A stretch of 64,000 nucleotides of DNA, from contig NZ_JAIQZJ010000011.1 in the NCBI RefSeq assembly GCF_020073815.1, positions 62,001 to 126,000 on the forward strand. Reading direction: 5' to 3'. Below are positions 1 through 10,741 of this stretch, piece by piece. Below the pieces are notes generated by a model. The model was given only the letters and a program-made list of their open reading frames with translations. It searched no databases and was not told where the DNA came from. Within the stretch, counting starts at the first letter, position 1, and every line of letters begins with the position of its first letter. The DNA is from Nocardioides mangrovi (GTDB taxonomy: Bacteria; Actinomycetota; Actinomycetes; Propionibacteriales; Nocardioidaceae). The translations under genes were made by a program, and so were the position numbers.

Positions 1-1
1 G

Positions 2-2814
<2,813 letters not shown>

Positions 2815-2832
2815 CCGCTCGCCGTACGGGCG

Positions 2833-2889
2833 GGATTGGTCACCAACCCCCTCCTGGGAGCGCTCCGAGAGCAGGTTGGTGACCAATCC
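2833..2889. repeat. Repeat family A, copy 1 (inverted repeat, 16-25-16)
   Basis: The arms GGATTGGTCACCAACC (2833-2848) and GGTTGGTGACCAATCC (2874-2889) are perfect reverse complements around a 25-base centre. The centre contains the palindrome GGAGCGCTCC at 2857-2866. The unit lies between the convergent ends of galK and the DUF2252 gene. The same arms and the same centre length recur at 10677-10733 and 59087-59143. It may act as a bidirectional terminator or a protein-binding site. There is no U-tract, so a classical intrinsic terminator is not clear. Confidence 0.9.
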
Positions 2890-2904
2890 ACCCCCTGGGG
2901 GCGC

Positions 2905-4206
2905 TCAGGTCGCGGAGACGCCGATCCGCCCCTCCCGGAACGCATCGACGAAGAGGGCGTGGTCCTCGCGGACCCGGTCGGCATAGCTGATGCCGAAGTC
3001 GGTCACCCAGGCGATGAACTCCTTGCGCCGCCGGTCGAGGCAGTCGGCGATCGCGTCCTCGACCTGGAAGTCGACGAGGTCCTGGTCGCTGTCCTCGTCG
3101 GACGCACAGTGGATCTTGGCCGTGGCCCGACCCAGCTGGTCGACGACCGACGCGATGTCGTCGGGCTCGGTGAGTCCCGACCAGTCGAGATCGATCTCGT
3201 ACGGCGAGAGCTCGGCGACGACGTAGCCGACGCCGTCGATGTCGGTGTGCCCGAGCAGCGGGTCGGTGTGCACCTGCAGCGCGCGCTGGCTGACCACGGT
3301 CCGGTGTCCCTCGTGGTCGAAGTAGCGCTCGACGGCCGCACTGTCCACGAAGCGGCTGACCGCGGGGACGTTGGCCTGCTTCATGGTCAGCACGACGTCG
3401 TTGTCGAGGGCCTGGCTGAAGCCCTCGACGAGCAGGTTGTAGGCCGGCAGCCCGGCGCTGCCGATGCCGAAGCCACTGCGGCCGACCACGTCCCGCAGCT
3501 CGTAGAAGAGGTCCCGGTCGAAGCGCTTCGTGTCCGGGATGGTGTCCAGGTAGGCCGCGAAGGCGCGCTCGACCCTCGCCCGCTCCCGCTTGCCGAGGCG
3601 GCGTGCCCCGCCACCCTCCGTGAAGCGCCGCGCACCGTCCTCCACCACGGTGATGCCATCGAGCTGCTCGGCCCGGCGCTGCCCGCGGGCCTCCACGAGC
3701 GCGTCGTGGATCGGCCCGTCGGTGTTGTCCAGCCGCAGGGCGTAGTCGTCCTCGTCGGAGCGGCGGTAGTCGTCGACCTGCGCGAGGTAGGACCGCAGGT
3801 AGCGGCCGATGAGACGGCGTACGTCGTCCTCGGGCAGCGCCTTCTGCCAGCCCACCAGCGCCAGCGAGGCCGCGAACCGCTGCAGGTCCCAGGTGAAGCG
3901 GCCCAGGTAGGCCTCGTCGAAGTCGTTGACGTCGAAGACCAGACGGCCGTCGGCGTTGAGGTAGGTCCCGAAGTTCTCGACGTGGAGGTCGCCGTGGATC
4001 CAGATCCGGCCGCTCCGCTCGTCGCAGAAAGGGTCCGCGTCGGCGGTGACGTCGGCGTAGTAGAGGCACGCCGTCCCCCGGAAGAAGGCGTGCGGGTCCG
4101 AGGCCATCGTGCGGTACTTGCCCCGGAACGCCGCGGGGTCCGCCGCCACCAGCGGCGCGAACGCCTCGTCCAGCACGTCGATGATCTGGCTCGTCCGATC
4201 CGGCAT
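2905..4206 (-). CDS. DUF2252 family protein (kinase-like fold)
   Basis: This 433-residue protein belongs to the DUF2252 family, distant relatives of aminoglycoside/choline kinases. The signature IHGDLHVENFGTY is at about residues 90-102, followed by DVNDFDEAYLGRFTWDLQR. Together these match the HGDxxxxN and D-containing metal motifs of the phosphotransferase fold. The substrate is unknown. The ATG at 4206 (MPDRTSQ) is taken as start because it leaves a 46-bp divergent gap to the next gene. A weak ribosome-binding site makes the exact start uncertain. The gene is monocistronic. Confidence 0.82.
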   Translation of the reverse strand: MPDRTSQIIDVLDEAFAPLVAADPAAFRGKYRTMASDPHAFFRGTACLYYADVTADADPFCDERSGRIWIHGDLHVENFGTYLNADGRLVFDVNDFDEAYLGRFTWDLQRFAASLALVGWQKALPEDDVRRLIGRYLRSYLAQVDDYRRSDEDDYALRLDNTDGPIHDALVEARGQRRAEQLDGITVVEDGARRFTEGGGARRLGKRERARVERAFAAYLDTIPDTKRFDRDLFYELRDVVGRSGFGIGSAGLPAYNLLVEGFSQALDNDVVLTMKQANVPAVSRFVDSAAVERYFDHEGHRTVVSQRALQVHTDPLLGHTDIDGVGYVVAELSPYEIDLDWSGLTEPDDIASVVDQLGRATAKIHCASDEDSDQDLVDFQVEDAIADCLDRRRKEFIAWVTDFGISYADRVREDHALFVDAFREGRIGVSAT

Positions 4207-4252
4207 GGACGGAGCATGCCCAGGGGCGTCGGCGGCATGCTTGAATCGCCAG

Positions 4253-4651
4253 ATGGCGAGCAAGAGCGCGTTCGACAGGCTGCAGGAGACCGTCGTCGGC
4301 ACCGTCCGCGGTGTCGCCAAGGACCCGGTCGGTACGGCGAAGGGGACGATCGCCATCGGTCGCGCCGTCGTCGGCCAGGTCGTCGAGCAGGTGACCCGCG
4401 TCGTCCACGACCGCGGCGGCAAGGGCACGCCGCCCCCGTCCGCTCCGCCCGCGAAGCCGGCGCCGCCCGCACCCGTGCCCGTGACCGCCGCGGAGCCTCC
4501 GGCGCCCAGTCCCACCGAGGTGGCGAAGGTGGTGGCCAAGAAGGCCCCCGCCACCAAGGCTCCGCCCGCGAAGAAGGCGGCTGCGAAGAAGGCGCCGGCC
4601 AAGAAGTCCACGCCCAGCGCCAAGCTGCCGCCCCGGAAGCAGGAGGACTGA
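4253..4651 (+). CDS. Small protein with lysine/alanine/proline-rich tail
   Basis: This 132-residue protein has two parts. The first 55 residues or so (MASKSAFDRLQETVVGTVRG...) look amphipathic. The long C-terminal tail is rich in P, A and K, with PAKKAAAKKAPAKK-type repeats reminiscent of the basic tails of actinobacterial HU or histone H1-like proteins. No known domain is recognised. Such a tail could bind nucleic acid or polyphosphate, but this is inference. The stop codon lies immediately after an AGGAGG sequence and overlaps the putative CTG start of the following gene, so the two are probably translationally coupled. Confidence 0.7.
   Translation: MASKSAFDRLQETVVGTVRGVAKDPVGTAKGTIAIGRAVVGQVVEQVTRVVHDRGGKGTPPPSAPPAKPAPPAPVPVTAAEPPAPSPTEVAKVVAKKAPATKAPPAKKAAAKKAPAKKSTPSAKLPPRKQED
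4635..4650 (+). promoter_or_regulatory. Ribosome-binding region and putative CTG start of the fusion gene
   Basis: GGAAG at 4635-4639 and AGGAGG at 4641-4646 precede CTG at 4648-4650. The CTG overlaps the upstream TGA in a CTGA arrangement, analogous to the common ATGA. GGAAG is 8 bases from the CTG. No ATG, GTG or TTG occurs in frame before the P-loop. Confidence 0.4.
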
Positions 4652-6069
4652 CGACCGAGCGGCTCCCCGACCCGGCGCTGGTCGTCCTGGTCGGCGCCTC
4701 GGGGTCCGGCAAGTCGACCTGGGCGGAGGCGCGCTACCGGCGCGACGAGATCGTCTCCTCCGACGCCCTGCGCGGCGTGGTCGGCAGCGGACCGCACGAC
4801 CTGGACGCGTCCGCGGACGCCTTCGACCTGCTCGAGCGGATCGTCGCTGCCCGGCTCGGTCGCGGCCTCACCACCGTGGTCGACACGCTCGGGCTCGACC
4901 AGGAGCGGCGTACGGCGTGGCTCGCGGCCGCGCGCGCCGCCGGCCTGCCGGCCCTGGTCGTCCACCTCGACACGCCCTCGGACCTGTGCCGGGAACGCAA
5001 CCGCGGTCGGGACCGCCCGGTGCCGGCGCAGGTGCTCGCCGGACAGCTCCGCAAGGTCGCCGCCGTCGCCACCGCGCTCGACCTCGAAGGCTGGGACGCC
5101 GTCCACCGCCTCTCCGAGCCGGGTCGTGCTGCTGAGGGGGCGCCCCAGCGCCCTGTGGGCAGCACGACCGCGGTGGCGCAGCGGCGCAACAGCCAGGGGC
5201 TCCGGTTCGTCCTGCAGGTCGGGCGCTTCCCGTGGCGCGAGGATCCGGCGGCGTGGCTGAGCGGGATCGCGCTCGCCGCCGACGAGGCCGGCTTCGCGGG
5301 ACTGGCGCTGATGGACCACCTCATCCAGATCCCGCAGGTCGGGCGCGCCTGGGAGCCGATTCCCGAGCCCTGGGTGACGCTCGGGCTGCTCGCCGGCCTG
5401 GACACCGGGCTCGACCTCGGGACACTCGTGACGCCGGTGACCCTCCGTCCGCCGGGGATCACCGCCAAGGCGGCCGCCACGCTCGACGCGCTCAGCGGAG
5501 GCCGCGCGTTCGTGGGCGTCGGCGCCGGCTGGTGGGCGCGGGAGCACGCGGCGTACGGCGTGCCCTTCCCACCACCCCGGGAGCGCCTGGACGACCTCGA
5601 GACGGGCATCGCGACCATGCGGGCGCTCTGGGCTCCCGGCACCAAGGCGTCCGGCGACCTGCCGGAGACCACCTGCTACCCGAGGCCAGCGCACGACATC
5701 CCGATCGTCGTGGGCGGGTCGGGCGCGCGCACCCTGCGGATCGGCGCCCGCCTCGGGGACGCGGTCAACGTCCGCACCGAGCTCGTCGACCGCGCGCTTG
5801 CTGCAACCGAGGGCACCGACGTGCGGGTGACCGTCCTCGACCTGCCGACCATCGGCCTGGACCGCGACGACACCTGGGCCCGGGTCGAGCGCCTGCGCGG
5901 CACGACGAAGGCGGCGACGTACGCCGAGCGGTCGCACGCGGGCACCCCGGCCGAGCAGCGCGACCGCTACGGGACGCTGGCCGACCGGGGCGTCGACACG
6001 GTGTTCCTGGCGCTCGCGGACCTGGACGGTCCGGAGGACCTGGAGCGGCTGATCCCGCTGACTACTTGA
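4648..6069 (+). CDS. P-loop kinase fused to LLM-class flavin/F420 oxidoreductase
   Basis: One uninterrupted frame of about 473 residues joins two domains. Residues 1-170 are an AAA_33/polynucleotide-kinase-like P-loop domain with Walker A GASGSGKST at 16-24, then SSDALR and a VVDTLGL segment. Residues 184-473 are a luciferase-like monooxygenase domain with VTPVTLRPPGITAKAAATLDALSGGR and the flavin/F420-binding GVGAGWW. The start is a problem: upstream of the P-loop no standard start codon exists, and CTG at 4648 is the best candidate. A GTG at 5155 could instead start a separate LLM gene. The join (HRLSEPGRA...) is unbroken, which favours a fusion. The 3' end overlaps the convergent fadE23 gene by 8 bases. 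Confidence 0.65.
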   Translation: MTTERLPDPALVVLVGASGSGKSTWAEARYRRDEIVSSDALRGVVGSGPHDLDASADAFDLLERIVAARLGRGLTTVVDTLGLDQERRTAWLAAARAAGLPALVVHLDTPSDLCRERNRGRDRPVPAQVLAGQLRKVAAVATALDLEGWDAVHRLSEPGRAAEGAPQRPVGSTTAVAQRRNSQGLRFVLQVGRFPWREDPAAWLSGIALAADEAGFAGLALMDHLIQIPQVGRAWEPIPEPWVTLGLLAGLDTGLDLGTLVTPVTLRPPGITAKAAATLDALSGGRAFVGVGAGWWAREHAAYGVPFPPPRERLDDLETGIATMRALWAPGTKASGDLPETTCYPRPAHDIPIVVGGSGARTLRIGARLGDAVNVRTELVDRALAATEGTDVRVTVLDLPTIGLDRDDTWARVERLRGTTKAATYAERSHAGTPAEQRDRYGTLADRGVDTVFLALADLDGPEDLERLIPLTT

Positions 6070-7279
6070 GCTCGGCGCTCGTCAGCCCGAGCACGCGCCG
6101 GGCCACGATGAGCAGCTGGATCTGCTGGGTGCCCTCGAAGATGTCGAGGATCTTGGAGTCGCGCGACCACTTCTCCAGCAGCTCGCCCTCGCTGTAGCCG
6201 ACCGTCCCGGCCAGCTCCACGCACGAGAGCGTGATGTCGGAGCCGACCCGGCCGGCCTTCGCCTTGGCCATCGAGGCCTCCAGCGAGTTGGGCTGCCGGT
6301 TGTCGGCCATCCACGCCGCCTGGAGCATCAGGAGGTACGCCGCCTCCCAGTCCGCCTCCATCTGCAGGAACTTGGCAGCCGCGGCGTGCTGCACCTGCGC
6401 CGGTCGGTCGTAGTCGACCTCGACGCCGGCCTTCTCCAGCAGCTCGCGGGTCAGGTCGAGCGCGGCGCGGGCGCAGCCGACCGCCATCGACGCCACCAGC
6501 GGGCGGGTGTTGTCGAAGGTGGCCATCGCACCGGCGAAGCCCTGCTTCACGTCGATCTCGGGCGAGCCGAGGAGGTTCTCGGCGGGCACCCGGCAGTCCT
6601 CGAAGCGGATCGTCGCGGTGTCGGAGGCCTTGATGCCGAGCTTGTGCTCGAGCCGCTCGACGGTCATGCCGGGTGTGCCCTTGGGCACCACGAACGACTT
6701 GATCGCCGCGCGGCCGAGGTCCTTGTCGAGCGTCGCCCAGACGACCACCGCGTCCGAGCGGTCGCCGGAGGTCACGAAGATCTTCTCGCCGTTGAGCACG
6801 TAGTGGTCGCCGTCCAGCACGGCCGTCGTCCGGATGTTGGCGGAGTCGGAGCCGGTGCCGGGCTCGGTGATCGCCATCGAGGCCCAGACGCCGTCGAAGC
6901 GGTCGTGCTGCTCCTCGTCGGCGACCGAGGCGATGGCGGAGTTGCCGAGCCCCTGGCGCGGCATCGAGAGCAGCAGGCCGACGTCGCCCCAGCACATCTC
7001 GGCGATCGACATGACCGACGCGAGGTTGGTGCCGTTCTTGACGGAGCCGTCGTCGCCGGCCTTGTCGTCGCGCTTCACGCCGGCGGCGCCGGCGCCCTCG
7101 CTCGCGCCGGACTCGGAGAGCCCGTCGATCATGGCGGCGAGCATGTCGAGCTCCTTGGGGTACTCGTGCTCGGCCTTGTCGTACTTGCGGGAGATCGGTC
7201 GCAGCATGTTCATCGCGACCTGGTGGGCCTGGCCGACGAGCGGCTTGAACTTCTTCGGGTCGTCGAGCGAGATGCTCAT
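6062..7279 (-). CDS. fadE23: Acyl-CoA dehydrogenase, FadE23-like
   Basis: This 405-residue acyl-CoA dehydrogenase resembles mycobacterial FadE23. It should be a FAD enzyme making 2,3-enoyl-CoA, probably as a partner of the next gene. Visible motifs are ASMAITEPGTGSDSANIRTTA (central beta domain), KLGIKASDTATIRFEDCRVP and the C-terminal ILDIFEGTQQIQ, where the Glu of FEGT sits at the usual catalytic-base position. The start ATG at 7279 overlaps the stop of the upstream paralogue as ATGA, so the two are co-translated. An Ala/Gly-rich insert near residue 65 (SGASEGAGAAG) is compatible with FadE23. Confidence 0.85.
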   Translation of the reverse strand: MSISLDDPKKFKPLVGQAHQVAMNMLRPISRKYDKAEHEYPKELDMLAAMIDGLSESGASEGAGAAGVKRDDKAGDDGSVKNGTNLASVMSIAEMCWGDVGLLLSMPRQGLGNSAIASVADEEQHDRFDGVWASMAITEPGTGSDSANIRTTAVLDGDHYVLNGEKIFVTSGDRSDAVVVWATLDKDLGRAAIKSFVVPKGTPGMTVERLEHKLGIKASDTATIRFEDCRVPAENLLGSPEIDVKQGFAGAMATFDNTRPLVASMAVGCARAALDLTRELLEKAGVEVDYDRPAQVQHAAAAKFLQMEADWEAAYLLMLQAAWMADNRQPNSLEASMAKAKAGRVGSDITLSCVELAGTVGYSEGELLEKWSRDSKILDIFEGTQQIQLLIVARRVLGLTSAELK

Positions 7280-8646
7280 ACGAGGACACCGCCTTCCATG
7301 ACGCCGATGGCCCGGAGGTCGCGGTACCACCGCTCCACCGGGTGCTCCTTCACGAACCCGTGCCCGCCGAGCAGCTGCACGCCGTCGAGCCCGATCCGCA
7401 TGCCCTTGTCGGCGCACAGCTTGCGCGCCAGCGCCACCTCGCGGGTCGCGTCCTTGCCGGCGGCCACGCGGGACGCGGCCTTCCAGGTCAGCAGGCGCAT
7501 CGCCTGCAGCTCGATCGCGATGTCGGCGACCATGAACGCCACGGACTGGCGGTGGGCGACGGGCTCGCCGAACGCCTGACGCTCCTTGACGTACGGCGTC
7601 ACGTAGTCGAGCACGGCCTGGCCGACGCCCACAGCCAGCGCGCACCAGGCGAGGCGGGAGAGGCGCACGCAGGCGGCGTACGTCGACCCGTCGGTGTCGC
7701 CGAGGACCGCGTCGGCCGGGACCCGGACGTCGGTGAGCTCGAGGCGGGTCAGACCGGCGGCGCGCACACCCATCCCGGGGTCGGCGACGACCTCCAGTCC
7801 CGGCGTGCCGGACTCGACGAGGAAGAGGACCGGGTGGCCGTCGAGCTGGGCGCCGACGACGAACACCTCGGCCTCGGCGCCGCGCGGGACGGCCGACTTC
7901 ACACCCGAGAGGACGTAGCCGTCGTCGGTGCGGGTCGCGGTCGTGGCGGGGGTCATCGCGTCGTATAGGACCGCGGGCTCGGCCAGCGCCAGGGCGGCCA
8001 CGGCCGCGTCCTCACCCTCGCCGGTGAAGGCCGGGAGGTAGGTCTGCTGCTGGGCGTCGGTGCCCCAGAGGCCGATCGCGGTCGCGACCGAGCCGGGCGC
8101 CAGGGCGGCGACGGCGAGGCCGAGGTCGCCCCTTGCGAGCGCCTCGGCCACCAGGACGCCGGCGACGGCGGACCGCTCGTCGGCGATGCCGCCGAGCGAC
8201 TCGGGCAGCCCGAGGATCGGCAGGCCGACCTCCTGGCCGGCGGCGAGCACCTCGGCAGGCGCCGCGCACGCGTCGTCGGCGTCGGCCGCGACCGGACGGA
8301 AGACCTCGGTCGCGAGCTCGGTGACCACGTCGACGAGCATCTGCTCGTCCTCGGTCGGGGTGAGGTCGAAGACGCCGGAGCGGGGCGCGTCGGTCGGACG
8401 GGTGCCGGGGGCGCCCCTCTTGCCCTTCTTGGCGAAGGTGCGACCGGCCGCGGTGATGGTCTTGAAGCCGCTGCGGGTCGTGGTGAAGACCGCCTGCTCG
8501 GTCTGCTTGCGCAGCCCGAGGCGGTCGAGGAGGTCGCTCTGGGCGAGGCGGCCGAGGGCGGCGACGGCGTACCCGATCGGGTCGCGGGACTCCGAGGCCG
8601 GTACCCCGTTGCGGCCGCCCGGCTTGAGGCTCTGCATCACGGACAT
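7276..8646 (-). CDS. fadE24: Acyl-CoA dehydrogenase, FadE24-like
   Basis: This 456-residue protein closely resembles mycobacterial FadE24, including an N-terminal extension of about 80 residues before the acyl-CoA dehydrogenase fold. Key segments are DLTPTEDEQMLVDVV, LPESLGGIADERSAVAGVL, ETVAR-free LSRLAWCALAVG, YVKERQAFGEPVAHRQSVAF and LGGHGFVKEHPVERWYRDLRAIGVMEG. FadE23/FadE24-type pairs probably form a heteromeric enzyme, although the substrate is not visible here. The ATG at 8646 was preferred over an upstream in-frame codon because an operator-like palindrome lies 8 bases before it. That distance leaves little 5' UTR. The gene is first in a two-gene operon. Confidence 0.85.
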   Translation of the reverse strand: MSVMQSLKPGGRNGVPASESRDPIGYAVAALGRLAQSDLLDRLGLRKQTEQAVFTTTRSGFKTITAAGRTFAKKGKRGAPGTRPTDAPRSGVFDLTPTEDEQMLVDVVTELATEVFRPVAADADDACAAPAEVLAAGQEVGLPILGLPESLGGIADERSAVAGVLVAEALARGDLGLAVAALAPGSVATAIGLWGTDAQQQTYLPAFTGEGEDAAVAALALAEPAVLYDAMTPATTATRTDDGYVLSGVKSAVPRGAEAEVFVVGAQLDGHPVLFLVESGTPGLEVVADPGMGVRAAGLTRLELTDVRVPADAVLGDTDGSTYAACVRLSRLAWCALAVGVGQAVLDYVTPYVKERQAFGEPVAHRQSVAFMVADIAIELQAMRLLTWKAASRVAAGKDATREVALARKLCADKGMRIGLDGVQLLGGHGFVKEHPVERWYRDLRAIGVMEGGVLV

Positions 8647-8654
8647 GGGCCAAA

Positions 8655-8671
8655 TGTAACTCGGAGTTACA
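8655..8671. promoter_or_regulatory. Palindromic operator upstream of fadE24
   Basis: TGTAACTC-G-GAGTTACA is a perfect 8-bp inverted repeat with a one-base centre, 8 bases upstream of the fadE24 start codon. It lies in the divergent gap before def. Its length and symmetry are typical of TetR-family repressor sites that control actinobacterial fatty-acid genes. No regulator gene is adjacent, so the cognate protein would act in trans. Confidence 0.7.
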
Positions 8672-8737
8672 CTCAGCGCTACAGCCAACGCTGATCCTGG
8701 GCCGTGGAGCGGGTCACACGGTGGCTACCCTCTCCCC

Positions 8738-9331
8738 ATGCCCAGCGAGACCGAGACCGTCCACGCTCCCCACGGCCCGCTCCCCGAGGGTGGCACCGTG
8801 CGGCCGATGACCCGGTGGGGCACGCCGGTGATGCACCGCCCGCAGGCCGCGGTGACGGCGTACGACGAGGCGCTCCGCACGCTGGTCGCCGACATGGTCG
8901 CCACGATGTACGCCGCGGACGGGGTCGGGCTGGCCGCCTGCCAGATCGGCGTCGACCAGGCGGTCTTCGTCTTCGACTGCCCCGATGCGTCCGGCGAGCG
9001 GACCGTCGGGGTCGTCTGCAATCCCGCCGTCACGCTGCCCGAGGGCAAGGACCGCCAGCTCGACGTCGACGACGAGGGCTGCCTGTCCTTCCCGGGCGCG
9101 TTCGTCGAGTGCGCCCGGCCCGACTTCGCCTCGGTGACCGGCACCGGCCTGGACGGCGAGCCGGTCGCGTTCGAGGGCGACGGGCTGCTCGCGCGCTGTC
9201 TCCAGCACGAGACCGACCACACGCTCGGCACGGTCTTCGGCGACCGGCTGCCGATCAAGCAGCGCAAGAAGCTGCAGAAGGCCCACGACAAGGCGGCGGG
9301 CGACTACCCGGCCGAGTGGCCGGCCACCTGA
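8738..9331 (+). CDS. def: Peptide deformylase
   Basis: This 197-residue peptide deformylase removes the formyl group from nascent N-terminal Met. All three metal/catalytic motifs are intact: GVGLAACQIG (62-71), EGCLS with the Cys ligand at 115, and QHETDH with His157, Glu158 and His161. An N-terminal extension of about 20 residues and a basic C-terminal tail (KQRKKLQKAHDKAAGDYP) are seen in other actinobacterial Def proteins. The ATG at 8738 is the first sensible start. The gene is transcribed away from the fadE operon and is followed by the corA leader. Confidence 0.92.
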   Translation: MPSETETVHAPHGPLPEGGTVRPMTRWGTPVMHRPQAAVTAYDEALRTLVADMVATMYAADGVGLAACQIGVDQAVFVFDCPDASGERTVGVVCNPAVTLPEGKDRQLDVDDEGCLSFPGAFVECARPDFASVTGTGLDGEPVAFEGDGLLARCLQHETDHTLGTVFGDRLPIKQRKKLQKAHDKAAGDYPAEWPAT

Positions 9332-9339
9332 CCTGCGGC

Positions 9340-9446
9340 GTACCCTTCCTTTCGTCGGAAGAGACCCGAGCCAGGGAGGTGAGAGCGGTGCATAGCGACA
9401 GTACGCGCGTCCCCCGTCCTCTCCTCACCGACTGCGAGGTCCCGTC
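9340..9446 (+). promoter_or_regulatory. Leader region of corA, possibly structured
   Basis: These 107 non-coding bases between def and corA include GGTGAGAG (about 9380) and a downstream CTCTCCTCACC (about 9419) that can pair with a small bulge, enclosing a GC-rich interior. The position before a Mg2+ channel gene invites comparison with Mg2+-sensing leaders. By eye I could not match the M-box or any other known riboswitch core. Confidence 0.25.
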
Positions 9447-10586
9447 ATGTCCGACCGCAGCTTCAAGCCGATCCGCTCACTGACCGGCCGGGTCCGCCGA
9501 CCCGGCTCGCGTCGCACTCCTGCCGCACCCGGCGCCTCGCTCGCCGTCGAGCGCATCGGTGACCGGGTCAGCATCGTCGACAGCGCGATCTACGTCGCCG
9601 GGGACCGGGTCGAGTCCCCCACCTCGCTGGCCGACAGCTACCGCTCGCTGCGCGAGCACGAGGGCGCGGTCGCCTGGATCGGGCTCTACCGGCCCGACCA
9701 CCACGAGCTCGGGTCGATCGCCGACGAGTTCGACCTCCACGAGCTGGCCATCGAGGACGCGATCGTCGCGCACCAGCGGCCCAAGCTGGAGCGCTACGAC
9801 GACACGCTCTTCGTGGTGCTCCGCGCCGCGCACTACGACGACGCGCGCGAGGAGGTCGACTTCGGCGAGGTGCACGTCTTCGTCGGCCCCGACTTCGTGA
9901 TCACCGTCCGGCACAGCGAGTCGCCGGACCTCTCCGCCGTACGCCGCCGCCTCGAGAGCAACCCCGACCTGCTCTCGCTCGGTCCGGAGGCGATCCTCTA
10001 CGCGATCCTCGACCGGGTCGTCGACGGCTACCTGCCGGTGGTCGCGGGCCTGGGGCAGGACATCGACGAGATCGAGACCGAGGTCTTCGGCAGCGCGCCC
10101 GAGGTGTCGCGGCGCATCTACGAGCTCTCGCGCGAGGTGATCGAGTTCCAGCGCGCGACGCGCCCGCTCGCGGCCGTGCTCGCCAACCTCAGCGCCGGCT
10201 TCGACAAGTACGGCACCGACGAGGAGCTGCGCCGCTACCTCCGCGACGTCGAGGACCACCTCACGCAGGTCATCGAGCAGGTCGACGGCTTCCGCCAGCT
10301 GCTCCGCGACATCCTCACCGTGAACGCGACGCTCGTCGCCCAGCGCCAGAACGAGGAGATGCGCGCGCTGTCCGAGGCGAGCATCGAGCAGAACGACGAC
10401 GTCAAGCGCATCTCCGCCTGGGCGGCGATTCTCTTCGCCCCGACCCTGGTCGGCACGGTCTACGGCATGAACTTCGACCACATGCCCGAGCTGCACTGGG
10501 CCGCCGGCTACCCCTTCGCGCTCGTCCTGATGCTGCTGGTCAGCGTCACGCTCTGGGGCGTCTTCAAGCTGCGGAAGTGGATCTGA
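9447..10586 (+). CDS. corA: CorA-family magnesium/cobalt transporter
   Basis: This 379-residue CorA channel mediates Mg2+ (and Co2+) uptake. The large N-terminal cytoplasmic domain is followed by a long alpha-helical stalk (residues about 190-310). Two C-terminal membrane helices come next, the first ending in the selectivity motif YGMNFDHMPE at about 335-344. The C-terminus KLRKWI is the usual basic tail. The N-terminus carries an arginine-rich extension. The ATG at 9447 is supported by the alignment of the downstream DLHELAIEDA segment. The 3' end faces an RNA methyltransferase gene, with members of both dispersed repeat families in between. Confidence 0.9.
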   Translation: MSDRSFKPIRSLTGRVRRPGSRRTPAAPGASLAVERIGDRVSIVDSAIYVAGDRVESPTSLADSYRSLREHEGAVAWIGLYRPDHHELGSIADEFDLHELAIEDAIVAHQRPKLERYDDTLFVVLRAAHYDDAREEVDFGEVHVFVGPDFVITVRHSESPDLSAVRRRLESNPDLLSLGPEAILYAILDRVVDGYLPVVAGLGQDIDEIETEVFGSAPEVSRRIYELSREVIEFQRATRPLAAVLANLSAGFDKYGTDEELRRYLRDVEDHLTQVIEQVDGFRQLLRDILTVNATLVAQRQNEEMRALSEASIEQNDDVKRISAWAAILFAPTLVGTVYGMNFDHMPELHWAAGYPFALVLMLLVSVTLWGVFKLRKWI

Positions 10587-10604
10587 GCGGGTTGGGGTCG
10601 ACTG

Positions 10605-10646
10605 CCGTTGCAACGCCTGAGAAGTGACGGGGTTGCCTGAGAAGTG
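10605..10646. repeat. Repeat family B, locus 1 (two direct copies)
   Basis: CCTGAGAAGTG occurs at 10616-10626 and again at 10636-10646, a 20-base period. The first copy is preceded by the perfect palindrome CGTTGCAACG (10606-10615). The combined 22-base unit from 10605 recurs with one substitution at 28531-28552. The site is downstream of corA and upstream of repeat A2, between convergent genes. Confidence 0.8.
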
Positions 10647-10672
10647 GCCGGATCCGACCCACGCCGTCCAGC

Positions 10673-10737
10673 GGGGGGATTGGTCACCAACCCCATGATC
10701 TCGGGCCGGATCGACCAGGTTGGTGACCAATCCCCCC
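10673..10737. repeat. Repeat family A, copy 2 (arms extended to 20 bp)
   Basis: The 16-bp arms at 10677-10692 and 10718-10733 are identical to copy 1. Here they extend by four G/C pairs to 20 bp (10673-10692 with 10718-10737). The centre is again exactly 25 bases and contains two GATC tetramers that can pair. The element lies between the convergent ends of corA and the TrmH-type methyltransferase gene, 4 bases from the latter's stop. Confidence 0.9.
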
Positions 10738-10741
10738 GGGG

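Noticed and set aside
9340-9446. corA leader as an M-box riboswitch
   Set aside because: The conserved M-box core segments are not seen, and the region is too short for that fold. Only a generic stem is supported.
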